Assembly: GCA_944989445.1 (NCBI GenBank)
Contig: CALYLW010000014.1
Span: 2,516,978-2,580,977 of the forward strand
Length of the DNA: 64,000 nt
Origin: Ampullaceana balthica
Taxonomy: Eukaryota; Mollusca; Gastropoda; Lymnaeidae
Reading direction: 5' to 3'
Each line of letters begins with the position of its first letter. Positions within the stretch are counted from its first letter, which is position 1. A program made the position numbers and the translations under genes. Below are positions 1-34,299 of the stretch, piece after piece. The notes under the pieces are model-generated. The model was given only the letters and a program-made list of their open reading frames with translations, searched no databases and was not told the origin of the DNA.

Positions 1-1560
1 TGCATAGGAAATGTTTGAAAAGTAAACCGTTTCATACCGTGCCAACAAACACTAGGCATAAATGGCGGATTTCCCAAATTGCGGGTATCAAATATATTTA
101 TTAAAACGCCAAAAACTATTTATCACTTGATAAAAGTTGAGATTGAACGTGTGTGTATGCGAGTGCTAACAAGATTAATTTATTTGTCAAAATATTTTTT
201 TAAAATAAAGTGTCCATTGAATAAGTCAAAATAATTCCAACAAAAAATTACAAATGTACTAAAATTTTGGATTTTGAATAAAGCGAGAAATGCCCAGCAG
301 AAAAAACAAATTATTATTTCCAATTAGCCCTCAAATATTAAACAATACACACGTCGGAAACATTTAATAGTCCGCTGAAGTTGCAACTAGTTTTAACTAA
401 TGCGCTATTTGAAAGTGTCAGGTTTCGATGGAAAACCGTTTAAAAACATTATTTCACACCTCCGCCATGATGTCGCCTCATCGCTACATTAAAACACACG
501 CTTTCCCCCCGAGGTCCGTGGGTCACGAGATCGAGCACGATTCACTTTAATGACGAGTAGCTGAAACCGCAGACAACTCGCTTCCGAGGAGAGAAAAAAA
601 AGTCCTAACCATTCATTGCTTTTTAATAGACTATTTTGCAAGACGGTTCTGAAGGCTAACACGTTTTTCAGGTCCGCAAACCAAGCGTGCCGCTTCCTGA
701 TACACATCGTGTGAGTAGACACCAAAGGACGTCTGTTGGAGCAATCATCTTCTGACATTTGAGTCGGAGAGTAGCGTCGGCGGCCATGTTTTGAATGACA
801 GGAAGTAAATGTATAGGAGATGTCGGATATGACTGAAGCTCTCTGATGCTCGCCTGGATAAGGGATTGGCGATAAGGTGTTACATTTCGTTTCTAGATTT
901 TCCGTCCCGCTTTTAAAAATGATGATATATTTGCATCCTAAAAAGGGCGGCATTATCAAAATTCAAACGTCATTTGGCAATATGTTATATGTTGTTGGTA
1001 ATTTTAATGTTGTTAGTTCGCTGCAGAAAGCTTTTCCCCGACCAGTTAATTTTTGTTTCATCGATTTTTCCAATACCTTCTTTTATTTATTAATTTTAGG
1101 CTTAAACGCCCCGTATGACCTCTGGCCATATCTGAAGGCACGCTGATAAAATTCGTGTTAACCTAATTCTTTCAATAGCTTGGACTGACCTCAGACAATG
1201 TGACATGAGTACATTTACATCGTGTTACAACCGGCAGACAATCAACCCTATTCTTGATACATGCGACGCGCTTATCACTTCATCTTCAACATGTGTCTTA
1301 AATAGTTCATCTGATGAATAATATAATAAAATAATATGTGAAGAAGCTTATTTAATAGTTTACCTAAAATGAATATCTCCTGTCTCTCAAATGTTTACGA
1401 TAAATTTCAGGCCATGCATCTGGTTTAACTCTGCTACTGTAAATAATCTAAACAGCTGACAAGTTAACTGACCATCTGACCAAAATAACCTTTGACCAGC
1501 GGGTCGCCCAACGTTCCCAATGTATTGGGCCCTATCTTCAAGTCATGAGACTTAACATCT
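1..1560. other. AT-rich stretch without a recognised gene
   Basis: I see no family-level similarity on either strand. A minus-strand ATG near 787 in good start context (AACATGGCC) opens only 39 codons before a stop. The 156-codon minus frame at 489-959 has no recognisable domain. Confidence 0.4.
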
Positions 1561-1579
1561 TTTATTTATTTTATCTTGT

Positions 1580-1838
1580 CTATATAGACGCTTCTTCTAT
1601 GCAGAAGATAATTGCGTCCACAGACCATGACAGATGATCTGTTGGCAAGTGATGCTGCGTTCACAGGCCACGGCTATGTGGGCTCCACGCATTACCCAGC
1701 CGCCTAACTAGTGTTAGGTACCCATTCGGAGCTGGGTGACTCAGGGATGCCCTAGGCTCCGGGAACAAATCCTTGCCTTGACATGGATTCGAACCCGTGA
1801 CCATCGGTACGCCAGTCGAGCGCGCTGCCACACGATTT
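1580..1838 (-). mobile_element. tRNA-derived SINE, minus strand
   Basis: Read on the minus strand this has a tRNA-like head with a perfect B box (GGTTCGAATCC, 1785-1795) and a decayed A-box region near 1830. A body follows that matches the SINE at 38455-38705 almost base for base. The 3' end (1587-1618) is a 32-bp hairpin-forming tail followed by an A/T-rich ATAAA-like tail. The same tail, with about 3 differences, ends the LINE relic at 50121-50152. This suggests the SINE is mobilised by that LINE family. The 5' edge is truncated or diverged. Confidence 0.8.
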
Positions 1839-2214
1839 ACCGCGTTGGGCTTTAGACGTTGGTCTCCTAGGAATAACCACTTCCAACATCAGCTGCAAAC
1901 ACTGATAAATAATTGGGCTAATTTGTATGGCGTTAATCGCGATCGCTTGCTAGTCCACGTGCATTTCAACAGTGGCTTTGATTTGAACAGGCCCCACGTG
2001 ACATTAATATACGTACGCCCTTGTCGGCATCCACAAAAATAAATTATGATAGCGATGTTGATTGATGTTCAGGGGATCCTGGAATGACGTCATTTGATCT
2101 GAACCATAAAGAAATCAACGTTCGCATTTTAAATTTTTTAAAAATCTTTAAATATTATAAACCCATTAACTGTGCTGAAAATAATGATAATAACGCCATT
2201 TCTACACTCATTTT

Positions 2215-2408
2215 CAGTGCTGGATTTACCTATTTGCTAAACAAACTATAGCCTAGGGCCTCCGCCTTCTTAGGGCCCCCGCCTTCTTAGGGGCCCCCGG
2301 GTTTTAAAAAAAAATCATTTTTGGCACTGGCATAGAATATCTCGACTTCAAAAAGGCCCCGATATCTCAAATATCTTAGGGCCCCCATCAAGTCTAAATC
2401 CGGCCCTG
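2215..2408. mobile_element. hAT-type MITE (194 bp)
   Basis: The termini are inverted: CAGTGCTGGATTTACC at the left, and CAGGGCCGGATTTAGAC when the right end is read from the other strand. Flanks are 8-bp target duplications with one difference (CTCATTTT, 2207-2214; CTCATATT, 2409-2416). Inside are runs of AGGGCCCCC. There is no coding capacity, so it is non-autonomous. Assignment to hAT rests on the 8-bp duplication and the CAGNG terminus. Confidence 0.75.
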
Positions 2409-3009
2409 CTCATATTAACTCTAAAAGGTTTGTCCTTCTTCAGACCGGAGAGGGTAAAATCTCCTTACTCGGTGTTACAATTACGATGCCTCGACAAGTT
2501 TTTACTCAAACAATGTTGTTGTTGTTTTTTTCCAGCACAAATATATACGTCTTCCAAATAGTTATTATTATAAAGTTGCCAACAAGTTTATGTATTGGTG
2601 AAGTTCACAAAATTGACTTAAGCTGAATATTTGTTCAGATAAGTCCTGACAGAATCCTCGGATATTTGATTAATATCTCAATGAAATTGATCCATTTTAA
2701 CACCCCTCATATTTCTATTTATAAATATCCACCATGATATGACAAAGCCTATATATAGCCTGGCCAAATGTAAGATTCGTAAGTACGACATAAAAGCCTC
2801 GGTTTGAATTTGATATTGCTGCAGCGCCTCTAATGAGTTGGATTAATTGCGAAGAAAATTCTAAACATTTCAAAAGTAAAAATCTCTTTTGCTTATGAAC
2901 CCAGCTTGATTACCTTTACCTTAAGGCAGCTGCAATTTATGGGGATCAAATTGTTCCACCTGTCGTCTCACTTTCCCGTGAAAGAGGACCTCTTTATGTC
3001 CATTTAATG

Positions 3010-3490
3010 ATGGTATGGTATCTAACTTTTTAGTTATTGATAACACGATGCATAACTTTGTAGTTACGGATAACATGACGTTTAACTACTTAGTGACTAA
3101 TTACATGACACATGACTTTGTAATTACTGATAACAAGGCAACTTCTAAAGTTGCAGTTACCAATAACATAACATGCGTGTAGTTAATAACATGACAATAA
3201 CTATGCAGTGACTGAAAACGTAACATTAACTATGTAGTGACTTATAACATGACATGATTCTGTAGCTATTTATAACTCATCTAATTAAGTAGTTACTGAT
3301 AACATGACACGTAACTTTGCAGTTACTGATAGCATAACGATTAAATATGAAACTTCTCCAACATGTCACATTTCTAAGTAGTTACTGATAAAATCTAAAA
3401 CCTTTATGCAGTTAATTCTCATGACATAAAATCTAGCGAAGAAGTTACTGGTAACATAGCAACAAACTGTGCATTTATGGAGATGTATTG
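3010..3490. repeat. Degenerate minisatellite, about 30-34 bp unit
   Basis: About 14 diverged copies of a unit built around TAGTTACTGATAACATGACA with a variable AACTTTG or AACTATG segment. Spacing drifts, so the array is old. No open frame of note. Confidence 0.7.
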
Positions 3491-3840
3491 TGACATTTTT
3501 GAAGCAATAAATTTCTGTTCAAGGTTATCGTGACCCGACTTCTGGCAAAACTCCGTGACATAAGTGAGGAATCCAACGATCTGTTACAGCACATTTGCAT
3601 TACATCTGGTATCTTCATTAGACGTTATTTTTCCAGATTCTGATGATTTGAACGCGCTCCAATAATGTGTTTAACGTTCGAAAATTTATATATCTTCCTA
3701 CCCGTGAATTCATGAAAGTATTTAGCAGTGAGCTTACTTATTACCTGTAAACATAGACCAAAGTAGAAATTTTACCTGTGGGTTCTTAGAGAAAACCGTC
3801 AGTTATATTACTTAAAATATATATATCTATCTTCTATCTA

Positions 3841-4245
3841 TCTATATATATAATTCTCTTCGTGTGACCATGCGAGGCACCACGCAAGTATGTACAAACG
3901 AGCATGACGAATGACCCTCGCTGGGGTCGACCAATGCTTCGAGACCAAAAATGGTCCTTGAGTTCACTTGCATTGTTCCTTCACAGAATAAAATGAACCT
4001 TGCTGGGGTCGACCAATCCCATTTTATGGTTGGCGAGTGATGGTAGTAAAGGGTGGGGCTTGGACATGTAACAACAACCGCAGTGCGCATGTCTCGAGAC
4101 CCACAATGCGTTGGCGATTCCCCCCCCCCACCCGGATGTTCACTCGCGTATCCATTTCTTCGTGCTGCTGTTTGTGTCCATTCACATTCTTTGCATTATC
4201 TATGAGCAAGTCTGCGGTGCATGCTACGCCGCGGATCGTATCTAG
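3841..4245 (+). mobile_element. Non-autonomous Helitron (405 bp)
   Basis: Starts TCTATATATATAATTC directly after an A (3840). Ends with a hairpin (GCGGTGCATGCTACGCCGC) and then CTAG at 4242-4245, followed by T. TC at the 5' end, hairpin plus CTRR at the 3' end and insertion between A and T are the Helitron hallmarks. A second copy lies at about 13991-14316, and the 3' hairpin recurs at 61220-61249. Small open frames inside (3842-4255, both strands) are chance. No Rep or helicase is encoded. Confidence 0.8.
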
Positions 4246-5647
4246 TTATTTTTAATTTTGCACTTCATTTTATCTTTAAAAATACTAAGAGTATGTCAGT
4301 AGTTGCCATGGAAGTCAGCGTGATAAAAGCCATTTATTACCGTTTGACATCATCAAGAAACATTTTTCCCAGTAACTTTTAAATCATAAAACATATAGCT
4401 ATCCATTTCCTGTGAGCGAATTCGAGACAGAAATATTTACATAACACTTAAACACACAGTAGATACCATCAATTTAATAGGAGGGAATTTTTTTGACATA
4501 AGTCATAAGTCATAAATGAATCAATGTAAAAGTTAAAAGATATTTAAGATATTTCATGATTGCTATAAGGATAAAGTAAATTGAGGATTGTTGATATTTC
4601 CGATTACCAGATGATATGGATTGATGAAATGTTACACTACTTTGTCTGTAAAAATAGCAATGTGTGATTTGATGATTTTACAGAGCACTTCATTTTATCA
4701 TAGCTTCGTAGCTCATACAGTGATACCATAAATGTTCATAGGATCGAGAGAGTACCTGATGATGATTACAGACATATTTGTTTGATGAAATTTTGATATT
4801 GTATAATACTTTATCAATTTCATGGATTCAGCGATTCTAAAAATGTCGTTCTTTCTAGAATACTCTATGATATCCATAGAAACATATTTTTTTTTCAAGA
4901 ATGGAGATATTATAATTCAAATGATGCACGTATTAAGATATAGATTCAGTTTTAAAAATTTGATTCCCAATGGCCCATGTCGATTAGTTTTTCCTACATT
5001 CGTCTTAAATATTTTTTAGCATGGCCTTTTACTTGTAGAAAGAAATCAAAACTGCTAATTTCTCTGGCAATAATAAAAGCAATCTAGATAATCGTTCGCT
5101 TTTAAACGTTTTTTCCACTGTATCTTGTATTATCTACAAATCCAGGCGTTTCAGGTCAGCTGCTTTCAGATTTGTTTAAATAATGGGAGGCAATGCTGTA
5201 AACACCTCTCAGGAATTTCTGCTGAGAGCAACAATCGCTACGACGTAATACGTATAAGCTCCGACTGCTGTTTATCCAAGCTTAAGCCACTTGCGTAGGT
5301 TAGAAGATATTTATCCCGAGCTGTCCGGGCCAGAGGCTATTTATCCAGGCGGATATCTAAGTTGTTTTGATCGGGCAGTTCTTTTGTCTGCGTCTTGCAT
5401 AGGCGGACGCCGATTGGGATGGAAGTAGTTTGTAAAGAAGACTGACAATCTTCTACAAGCTTACGTCGATTCTATGTACACAACCGCCGTCAGTGCCCCT
5501 TCTCCTCTTAGCAAATGTACGCCGGTGAACGCACAATGTCTAAATAAGCTTGGCTGGCTCAAGATGTACGAATCATATGGTGAATTTTATTTTTTAAATG
5601 AATTTGAACAAAATTTTCGTCATTTTACTTTAAAAACCTTGAAACAA
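4246..5647. other. AT-rich intergenic stretch
   Basis: I see no gene, RNA or repeat family here. The two short overlapping open frames near 4713-5019 are AT-rich and have no recognisable motif. Confidence 0.4.
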
Positions 5648-5698
5648 TTTATGTTTATGTTTATGTTTATGTTTATGTTTATGTTTATGTTTATGTTT
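5648..5698. repeat. (TTTATG)n microsatellite
   Basis: About eight perfect copies of TTTATG. They create a run of Phe-Met codons in a chance open frame (5474-5749). Confidence 0.95.
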
Positions 5699-6655
5699 CT
5701 GCAGTTTTTTTCAACAAATCAGGAAGGAAAGTTTTTTTATTTAGATTAAATGTAAAAGAAAGTAATCATATGTATATGATTAAAAATTATTGTATTGAAA
5801 TGCGTATTAATAACCACATATATCAGTTACATATTCAGTGTGGAACAAAGGTATCCAATATTCAACCAAAAAAAACTTATATTATATTTTGCTGTTTAAA
5901 AAATCATTAACATTTAATTTCATAAAAAGTTACAATCAGTCAGCGCCGAAATTAAACGCGCTAATAGTAAATATAAATTGAATTTAAAATGAAATACCAA
6001 TGATATGCAGCAGGCGGATTTTAATCGATTTTAAATAATACTAAACTAATTTCAAATATATTGTATTTTCTAAATATTCTCTGCCCATACTTTCTTTTGT
6101 CCATAAAACTTTCCCGAACCACCTCTTCGGGTTTAATTTTAAAAAAAATGAGGACCGTCTTTTATGAAGACTAAGTGACGATCAGCTTCTTGAAATGGTC
6201 TCTTGGGGCTACAAAAAGAAAACACGACGGAATGACGAGTGGAATAATGTCAGAACGGCACAATTAGTTATGTACACGATTGGTTCTCTTGTCTATGAAA
6301 ATAACGAAAATAGTTTTGGCGTGCATTAAAAATGTGTGGTGATTCAAGCTTTAAAGACTGGAAAACCTTCTTAGCCCCGAATAAGGTATTTAAAAATATG
6401 TGTGTTCAAGTGTGTGCTTTCAAATTTTTGATTCATTTACCAGGCGCACCGGCAGTTATCTGACAAGATTTGAGCTCATACACCAACAATACATTTTGTT
6501 AAAGTTATGACATTAAATCAAATGAAACCGCTTCGATTGATTGTGTCACGTGACTCATCAGACATGACCTCATTTAACCACCAAAAAAAAATGTGACCGA
6601 AAATCTCGCCTGTACTGTTAGTAACTAGTAGGGTAATTAAATAAGGGCTTCAAAT
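5699..6655. other. AT-rich intergenic stretch
   Basis: Nothing recognised on either strand. Confidence 0.4.
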
Positions 6656-6659
6656 CTTA

Positions 6660-7420
6660 GAGTCGGAAACCCTAACTAGGTCACATGTTATGATATCGTG
6701 TCACAAATCCTATTATCGTAACACAATATCACATGTGAAAGTATATCGTATCCCATGTTATATAGTATTACGGGACAGAGCCATATGTTAAAGTATAGTG
6801 TCACGTGCTGTTGTATCGTTCGAAATCAACGGTGTGCATTTCATTTTATACCAACATTTTACAAAATCACAATGGTCTCGTATATGTTATTTTATCGTCT
6901 CTCATATTACCGTGTCACGATATTACACGTGTGATATGCTTAGCACTGTGTCACATGTCATAGTCAGAGCCATATTTACACCATTTTGGGCTCCCGGGCA
7001 AAGATATAGTGTTGGGCCCCTGGGCAAAGAAAGAGTGCGCCCCCCCCCGAAATAAAAAATAAATATACTTAATATATATAAATAAACATATTCCCCATGG
7101 GGCCCCTATGCTCGTGGGCCCCCGGGCAAATCCCCAACGGGCCTATGCGTTAAGACGGCCCTGGTCGAGGTATCTTAATACAACGTCTAATGGTATAGCA
7201 CCGTGTCACATCTTATGTTATCATAGCACAAAGTCACATGTTATTGCATCCTGTCACATGTTATTGCATCATAACACGGTATCACATGATGTAGCATCGC
7301 GTTACATACTAAACTTTCATAGCTCTATGTAACATTTGATGTATCGTATTACATGTTATAGTATCACGTCACAGTATCACTTGATTTAATATAACGTAAC
7401 AATCTATATCTTGCAACGTG
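6660..7420. repeat. Degenerate TGTCACATGTTATAGTATC repeat field
   Basis: Loosely spaced, diverged copies of a roughly 20-28 bp motif (GTGTCACATGTTATNGTATC), including TATCACATG and CATTACATG variants. The field is split by an inserted MITE at 6965-7163. A second MITE at 7432-7607 lies at its right edge. Confidence 0.65.
6965..7163. mobile_element. hAT-type MITE, family shared with 59741-59919
   Basis: Begins CAGAGCCATATTTACACC and ends with the complement of CAGGGCCGTCTTAACGC. The interior is rich in GGGCCCCNGGGCAAA. The copy at 59741-59919 matches over its whole length and has a perfect 8-bp target duplication. Here the flanks agree at only about 5 of 8 positions, so this copy is older or sits in diverged repeat sequence. 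Confidence 0.75.
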
Positions 7421-7431
7421 TTATTCTAACG

Positions 7432-7607
7432 CAGGGGTCTCCAAACTTTTCTACAGGATCGTCGCATTAACTGTCAAACACCAGTTTGGGGGCCGACTAC
7501 ACACAGTTTTGTGGTATATTATAGGTAAAAATAGTATTTTTTTTAGATTAAAAGGTCTCCAGGGGCCGGATGAGAGGGCCTCGCGGGCCGTAGTTTCCAG
7601 ACCCCTG
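7432..7607. mobile_element. hAT-type MITE (176 bp) with perfect 8-bp TSD
   Basis: Terminal inverted repeats CAGGGGTCTCCAAAC and GTTTCCAGACCCCTG. The target duplication TTCTAACG is identical on both sides (7424-7431 and 7608-7615). No coding capacity. The left terminus resembles that of the broken hAT copy at 56197, which could be a related autonomous source. Confidence 0.92.
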
Positions 7608-7615
7608 TTCTAACG

Positions 7616-9919
7616 TGTCGCAAAAAAACTTATAACCCAACTACGCCTAAAGAATATGACACGGAAAACTAGACGTATAGAAATATATACCGTTGTTCTA
7701 TCCGCTCACAGAGCGCTCAGGTAACAGCTGTTTTTTTAAATAAATGATTCTTGGATTATACACGGTTCAAATATAAAACATTTTGCCGTTAGCACTTAGG
7801 CACACAAATAAGAAGAATTAAGTAAATTACATTTTAACAGATTAAAATACAAATATTAAACCCTCTAAATTAATTAAATGAAAACTATAACCAACAATTT
7901 GTTTTATTTTTAATTCGGGTAGGGTACAGGGGGTGTGAATATTCTTTAAAGCGATCAGTAATCAAATAAGTTCTCACACCCGGTATTATAAAAAAAAAGG
8001 TAAAAATGCAAGCATTAAGATGAATCGACATTCAGAAAGGAGAGGAGACGGTATATACATCTGTGCCTCTGTGCATATACGTCAAAGGAACATGGACACC
8101 TAGGTGTAGCAGGCTGTGCATGCCAGGCACGGATGAAGGCGTAATCTCGGGTGTAAATAAGGTCTGACGCTTACTCGATGGACAGGGAATTAAAACAGAT
8201 TAAAGTAAGACATTCTGTTGGCTGTACTGATGAGATTATCGATTGCGATGTCAGTAAAGTTCAATCAAATTCAATAAAATCTTAACCGAAAGGGAAATAA
8301 TCTGTAAAAAAGTGAAAATTCGATCTTTTGGGTAACGCGTTTGAAGAGTAAATGACATCATTTATATCTATTTAGACGCGTTTGTCATGGAAACTCTTTT
8401 CACTTGGGACATCTTGCATAGAAAAGTTTTGGGGACAAAAATATAAGTTAACAAAACATCAAAGCGATAAACATAATATAATTGATTATTTTTATTGAGT
8501 TGTCCTCTCAAGGATTTTTTAAAGTTAAATTTTCTGCTTTTCCTGGAGGTCTTGCGAGCATTTAACGCTGGATGAAATCACGTGACTTTGCTCAAATAGT
8601 TTTGTTATCCTCGTGCCGCTGATTTAACGAGATCGCTCAGGATATGGGCATCGAGTGAGATAAGGCTCGAAAGAGTAATGGGCTGGACTTAAAGCGATGG
8701 TGGAAATAACAATTGTATAAAGAATATTATCAAAATAGTTATTAAGAAAATGAAACAAATTTCAATTATTTTTCAAAAATGTATTTAAATCAATTCTGAT
8801 TGTTTCTATTCGTGCTCATCTTCGGCACCCACTTTATTTGCTAATCACTTTGCAGAAGTTTTACTTTATTTTTTAATTGGGTAGAAATTCGTCTTTTAAT
8901 TATATTATTATTATTACGTCATATTTTATAACATTCGAAAATGACGAAACTTACATTTTCAGAATTAGGTACGTTAAATCTCAAGAAATCTTAATATAGT
9001 GTTGTATTCCTTTTGGCCTCATGCATGCGTCAAGATCTATTGTATTTTTAAACTTTCAAATATTTTTAAAAAAAATTCAATTAGTTTATACTGAATAAAC
9101 CAAATGACATCTGTTTGATCGTAATATTCACATTGAAATTTCAATTTCAAAGAGGTTCATATAGTGAAAATCTATATTAAACACCAATGTGTATTAAAAA
9201 AAACGTCAATAGCGCATAAAATATTAACACTTAAAGGCGTTTTGAATTAAGGGCATTTTGATATGGCTTCACATTAAGCAGACTACGTAACACATGTGGT
9301 GTCAAGTAACTGGTGTGGAAATTAAACTGTTTGACCAGACAACTTAAACCATATTGTACCAGCTTGCACCATGTGTAGACACGAATATGTTTTTCAGTGG
9401 AACACTTGCTGGCTATGTGGTAATATCTGCGATATTAGAAATGTGGAAATTTATACAAACATAGATACAATGTATTAATATTTTTAAAGCATTTTTGCAG
9501 CATTTTTAAAAAAAAATAATATAACCTTAAAAGTTAATATGCAACAATAACACGCCATTTGACTATTATATGTGTTATAGTTATATTTAAGAGTTAATAA
9601 TTTAATATATACCTATTCCTTTATATATATTTATGCCAATTTGTTTATACTTTAAACGCGTGCAATCCATTTCTTATTTAATAATGCAAGATTTTTTCTT
9701 GTTTGTTTTTTTCTATATGTATTTTAAAGTGAAGCGGAATGGGTGGCGTGGTATAAAAGTTCTCATATTTATTATTGTTGTTGTAATATTATACGTTTTA
9801 TTGTTATTATAATTATTATTTTTATCATCATCATTCTTTTTATTACTATTCTCTTGATCACATTTAAGATCATAAATATTATTGTTATTACATAAATAAA
9901 AATACTTCTGTGTTTTCAG
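7616..9919. other. AT-rich region upstream of the rolling stone-like gene
   Basis: No coding region, RNA gene or repeat family recognised. It ends at a TGTTTTCAG acceptor-like site (9911-9919), so it may contain an intron, and a further 5' exon or the promoter of the gene that follows. No promoter element could be assigned with confidence. Confidence 0.35.
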
Positions 9920-10066
9920 ACATTACACATTTGGAAACGTTAACTCCCTTGAAGAGTTACAGCCCGTTGTCTTCAGCTGCAGTGTGCTACCTCTCATGCG
10001 AGCTGGTACTTTGGTCATCCCCTCACAACTCGACCTGTAGATTCCAGACGATTAACGGGGCCGGCC
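9920..10066 (+). promoter_or_regulatory. 5' UTR of the rolling stone-like gene, with a 14-codon uORF
   Basis: Inferred 5' leader between an acceptor-like TGTTTTCAG (ending 9919) and the ATG at 10067. The frame of the main ATG has stops at 9941-9943 and just after, and no earlier in-frame ATG, so 10067 is the first usable start in that frame. An upstream ATG at 9996 opens 14 codons and ends with TAG at 10038-10040, 26 bases before the main ATG. This uORF could lower translation, which is inference. Confidence 0.4.
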
Positions 10067-31958
<21,892 letters not shown>

Positions 31959-31979
<21 letters not shown>

Positions 31980-32022
31980 CAGAAGGTCATCGTGACATAA
32001 CAGAAGGCCATCGTGACATAAC
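31959..32022 (+). repeat. 21-bp tandem repeat spanning the rolling stone-like stop codon
   Basis: Three tandem copies of AGAAGGCCATCGTGACATAA (with one more base per unit), the first ending at the true stop 31977-31979. Since 21 is a multiple of three, the next two copies each bring another in-frame TAA. A fourth, partial copy (AGAAGGTCGTGG) follows. Confidence 0.95.
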
Positions 32023-32847
32023 AGAAGGTCGTGGTTTGGTCAATGCTTTCGTTGATTACGACACGGGTCTACAGAGCGGACGAAGTGTGTAATCTGATAA
32101 TGATCATTAAGACATCGGTCCGCCTCTGTGTGGACAAGTACATAGTTGACGTGATGGCTGAGATGGCGGATCGTTGATCCCCCCTACAAGTCACGCCTCT
32201 GGTATTTCTGATATACGTCATGGGCAGAAGGTTTAAAAAAAGAGTTCTCAGGGCGGTCATTAAATGTTTAGTGGGTTTAAATCCCGGAGGGGAGCTTTTC
32301 TTATTAGGAGATTGAAAACTGACCGTTAAATAATCATTGTCCCAAAACGTAACGGCCGGCCTTTCCTCCCTTGACACATCCCTTTCAGTTCAAAGTTGCC
32401 GAATCAGAGATTTACATATCATGAACTATTTAACTTGACTAAAATACATTTCGCTTTAATTTAAGAAAAAAATTATAGACGTTTTTTTAAATTTTTATTA
32501 CAGCAGAACCTTTAAAAGATTTTAAAAATGTTTTCCATATTTTTCGCCTTTCAACTGACACATAAATTGTATTGCATTGCACACATTAAACAAAATGTAT
32601 GTAATTCCAGTTGCAGGGAGAAGCACTCGCTGTGTGTTTTCAGTGGTTATTTTGTATCATGTGTGTTTAGTTATCTGACTTTGGGTCAAGTGCGTTTGTG
32701 ACAGTCCGAGATTCGACATAGAAGATATGCAAGTCTTCCGATATGACTTTCGTTTTCTTTCTATGCACAAAGAATTTTTTTTTAAATGAAAAAATGACAG
32801 TATTTCATTTAAAGTGAATAAAAAAGTATATATTTTATTGTAATAAA
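31980..32847 (+). terminator. Candidate 3' UTR with two poly(A) signals
   Basis: The sequence downstream of the rolling stone-like stop becomes AT-rich and has AATAAA at 32817-32822 and 32842-32847. These are the first closely spaced canonical signals I see. Actual cleavage is unknown. Confidence 0.45.
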
Positions 32848-33253
32848 TATTTTTATATGTAAAATATGTGCCATATATGCAGCTGTAAGTAAAGTATTCA
32901 AATACATTTTATCAGAATATTATGAGTCTTTTATTTATTTATTTTTTTAAATTTTATCTCTCATTTTAATTTTAATGTAAGGTCGTTCCTGATCGTTCTG
33001 AATTTTGCTGTGTGTGGGCAGACGGCTGATGAGACCGATTCTTCCACGTAATTGTATTGTACAGTATGTTCAAATAGATGCATGGCACATCTCCGGGCAA
33101 AGAGTTAAGGCTGTGGATACACTGGAGCTGGATTTCGACACTGCCGTATACAAAAAACCAAATGCCATTGTATAGTGTGCATGGCTACACTTGCACAGTG
33201 AAAAACGGGGGTGCACGGTCATGCATGCCCATCGGGATAAAAATATGTATATA

Positions 33254-33720
33254 CTAGTTTGTGCTAAGGCGCCGTGGCGCCTGCGGCGCCCACCTTTTTC
33301 AAAAGCTCCCTAACTTGTCCTTGTATGATAAATATGTAATATTAAAATTTCTTAAATGTACACAAAGTATTTTATAAAAAAAATATTTTTAATTTTTTAT
33401 GTCAAAAGCCCAAGTAACTTATCCTTGTATGATAAATACGAAATATTCCTGAAATGTACATAAAGTATGTATATAATATAGGTTGTGCTGCGGCGCCCAC
33501 TTTTATTTAAGGCACTTACGGCGCCCACTTTTTCAAAAGCCCAACAAACTTGTCCTTGTATGATAGATACGTAATATTAAACTACCTTAAATGTACACAA
33601 AGTAATTTAAAATAGAGGTTGTATTTTTTACAGTGCTAATCACCACACGATTTTTTAAACTAATTTTAGAAAACAGCGCACCAAATTACTGCACCAAAAA
33701 ATAACTATTTGAGTCAATCA
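33254..33720 (-). repeat. Tandem/dispersed repeat with a Helitron-like 3' tip
   Basis: On the minus strand it ends with a GGCGCCACGGCGCC hairpin, a short spacer and CTAG at 33254-33257, next to T. Inside, a segment with TTGTCCTTGTATGATAAATA and AAATGTACACAAAGTA occurs three times. Part recurs at 60700-60740. ATTACTGCACCAAAAA also recurs near 60930. Confidence 0.6.
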
Positions 33721-33926
33721 GCAATGCTCACAACACAAAAATTTTAAAAAAGCAGAGTGATGTCCCTTAGCGTTAGGCTACATAATTGAGCGTAAATATA
33801 TATATGATGATTGTGTAGCCACCCTCAAAAATACTTTTTCCGAAGCGCGCACGCCCGTATACTGCAGTGTCGAATTCCGGCTGCAGTGTAGCCACATCCT
33901 AATCTGTGTTATCATATTATACATCT

Positions 33927-34290
33927 TCCTATATAATAAAAGGCAAGTTTCTGTCCTTTCTGTCCGGTCATCTATAGCGATTGGTCCATCAAACACATAT
34001 GACTCCTACTCCTACAGCCAATCATATTGAACACGTTTACGCCATTTACGCGGACGTTCAAAACGAGTTATTTTTGGTGCAGTATTTCTTCCAAGACTTT
34101 ATTTTGAGTTATGCGCGTTGGGATTTATAGCAAAAAGCTATGTTTTTACGAGTTTTTTTTATTTTAACTATAATGAATAGTATTTTTGACGCGATGCAAA
34201 TGTAATGCCGGTCGAGACGGCTGTTGGAGGGAAGTTACAACATGCCACCGAACGATGGCGGAACGTCCTTGGACGGGCTTTGATTTTCGT
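33927..34290 (+). mobile_element. Helitron 5' end fragment, plus orientation
   Basis: Begins TCCTATATAATAAAAGGCAA, a typical Helitron 5' terminus, and continues through GCCAATCATATTGAACACG and ATGCGCGTTGGGATTTATAG. An inverted copy with about 90% identity by eye lies at 39415-39749. No 3' end could be assigned. Confidence 0.75.
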
Positions 34291-34299
34291 ATTATATAT

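Noticed and set aside
489..959. 156-codon minus-strand frame and a separate ATG at 787 in good context
   Set aside because: No recognisable domain, no supported splice partner, and the good-context ATG opens only 39 codons. Left as unexplained.
6798..7055. Frame containing FTKSQW, resembling the N-terminal motif of rolling stone proteins
   Set aside because: It lies in a degenerate repeat field, has no donor in the phase needed for exon 2, and its frame runs into a MITE. The exon at 10067-10144 fits phase and motif better.
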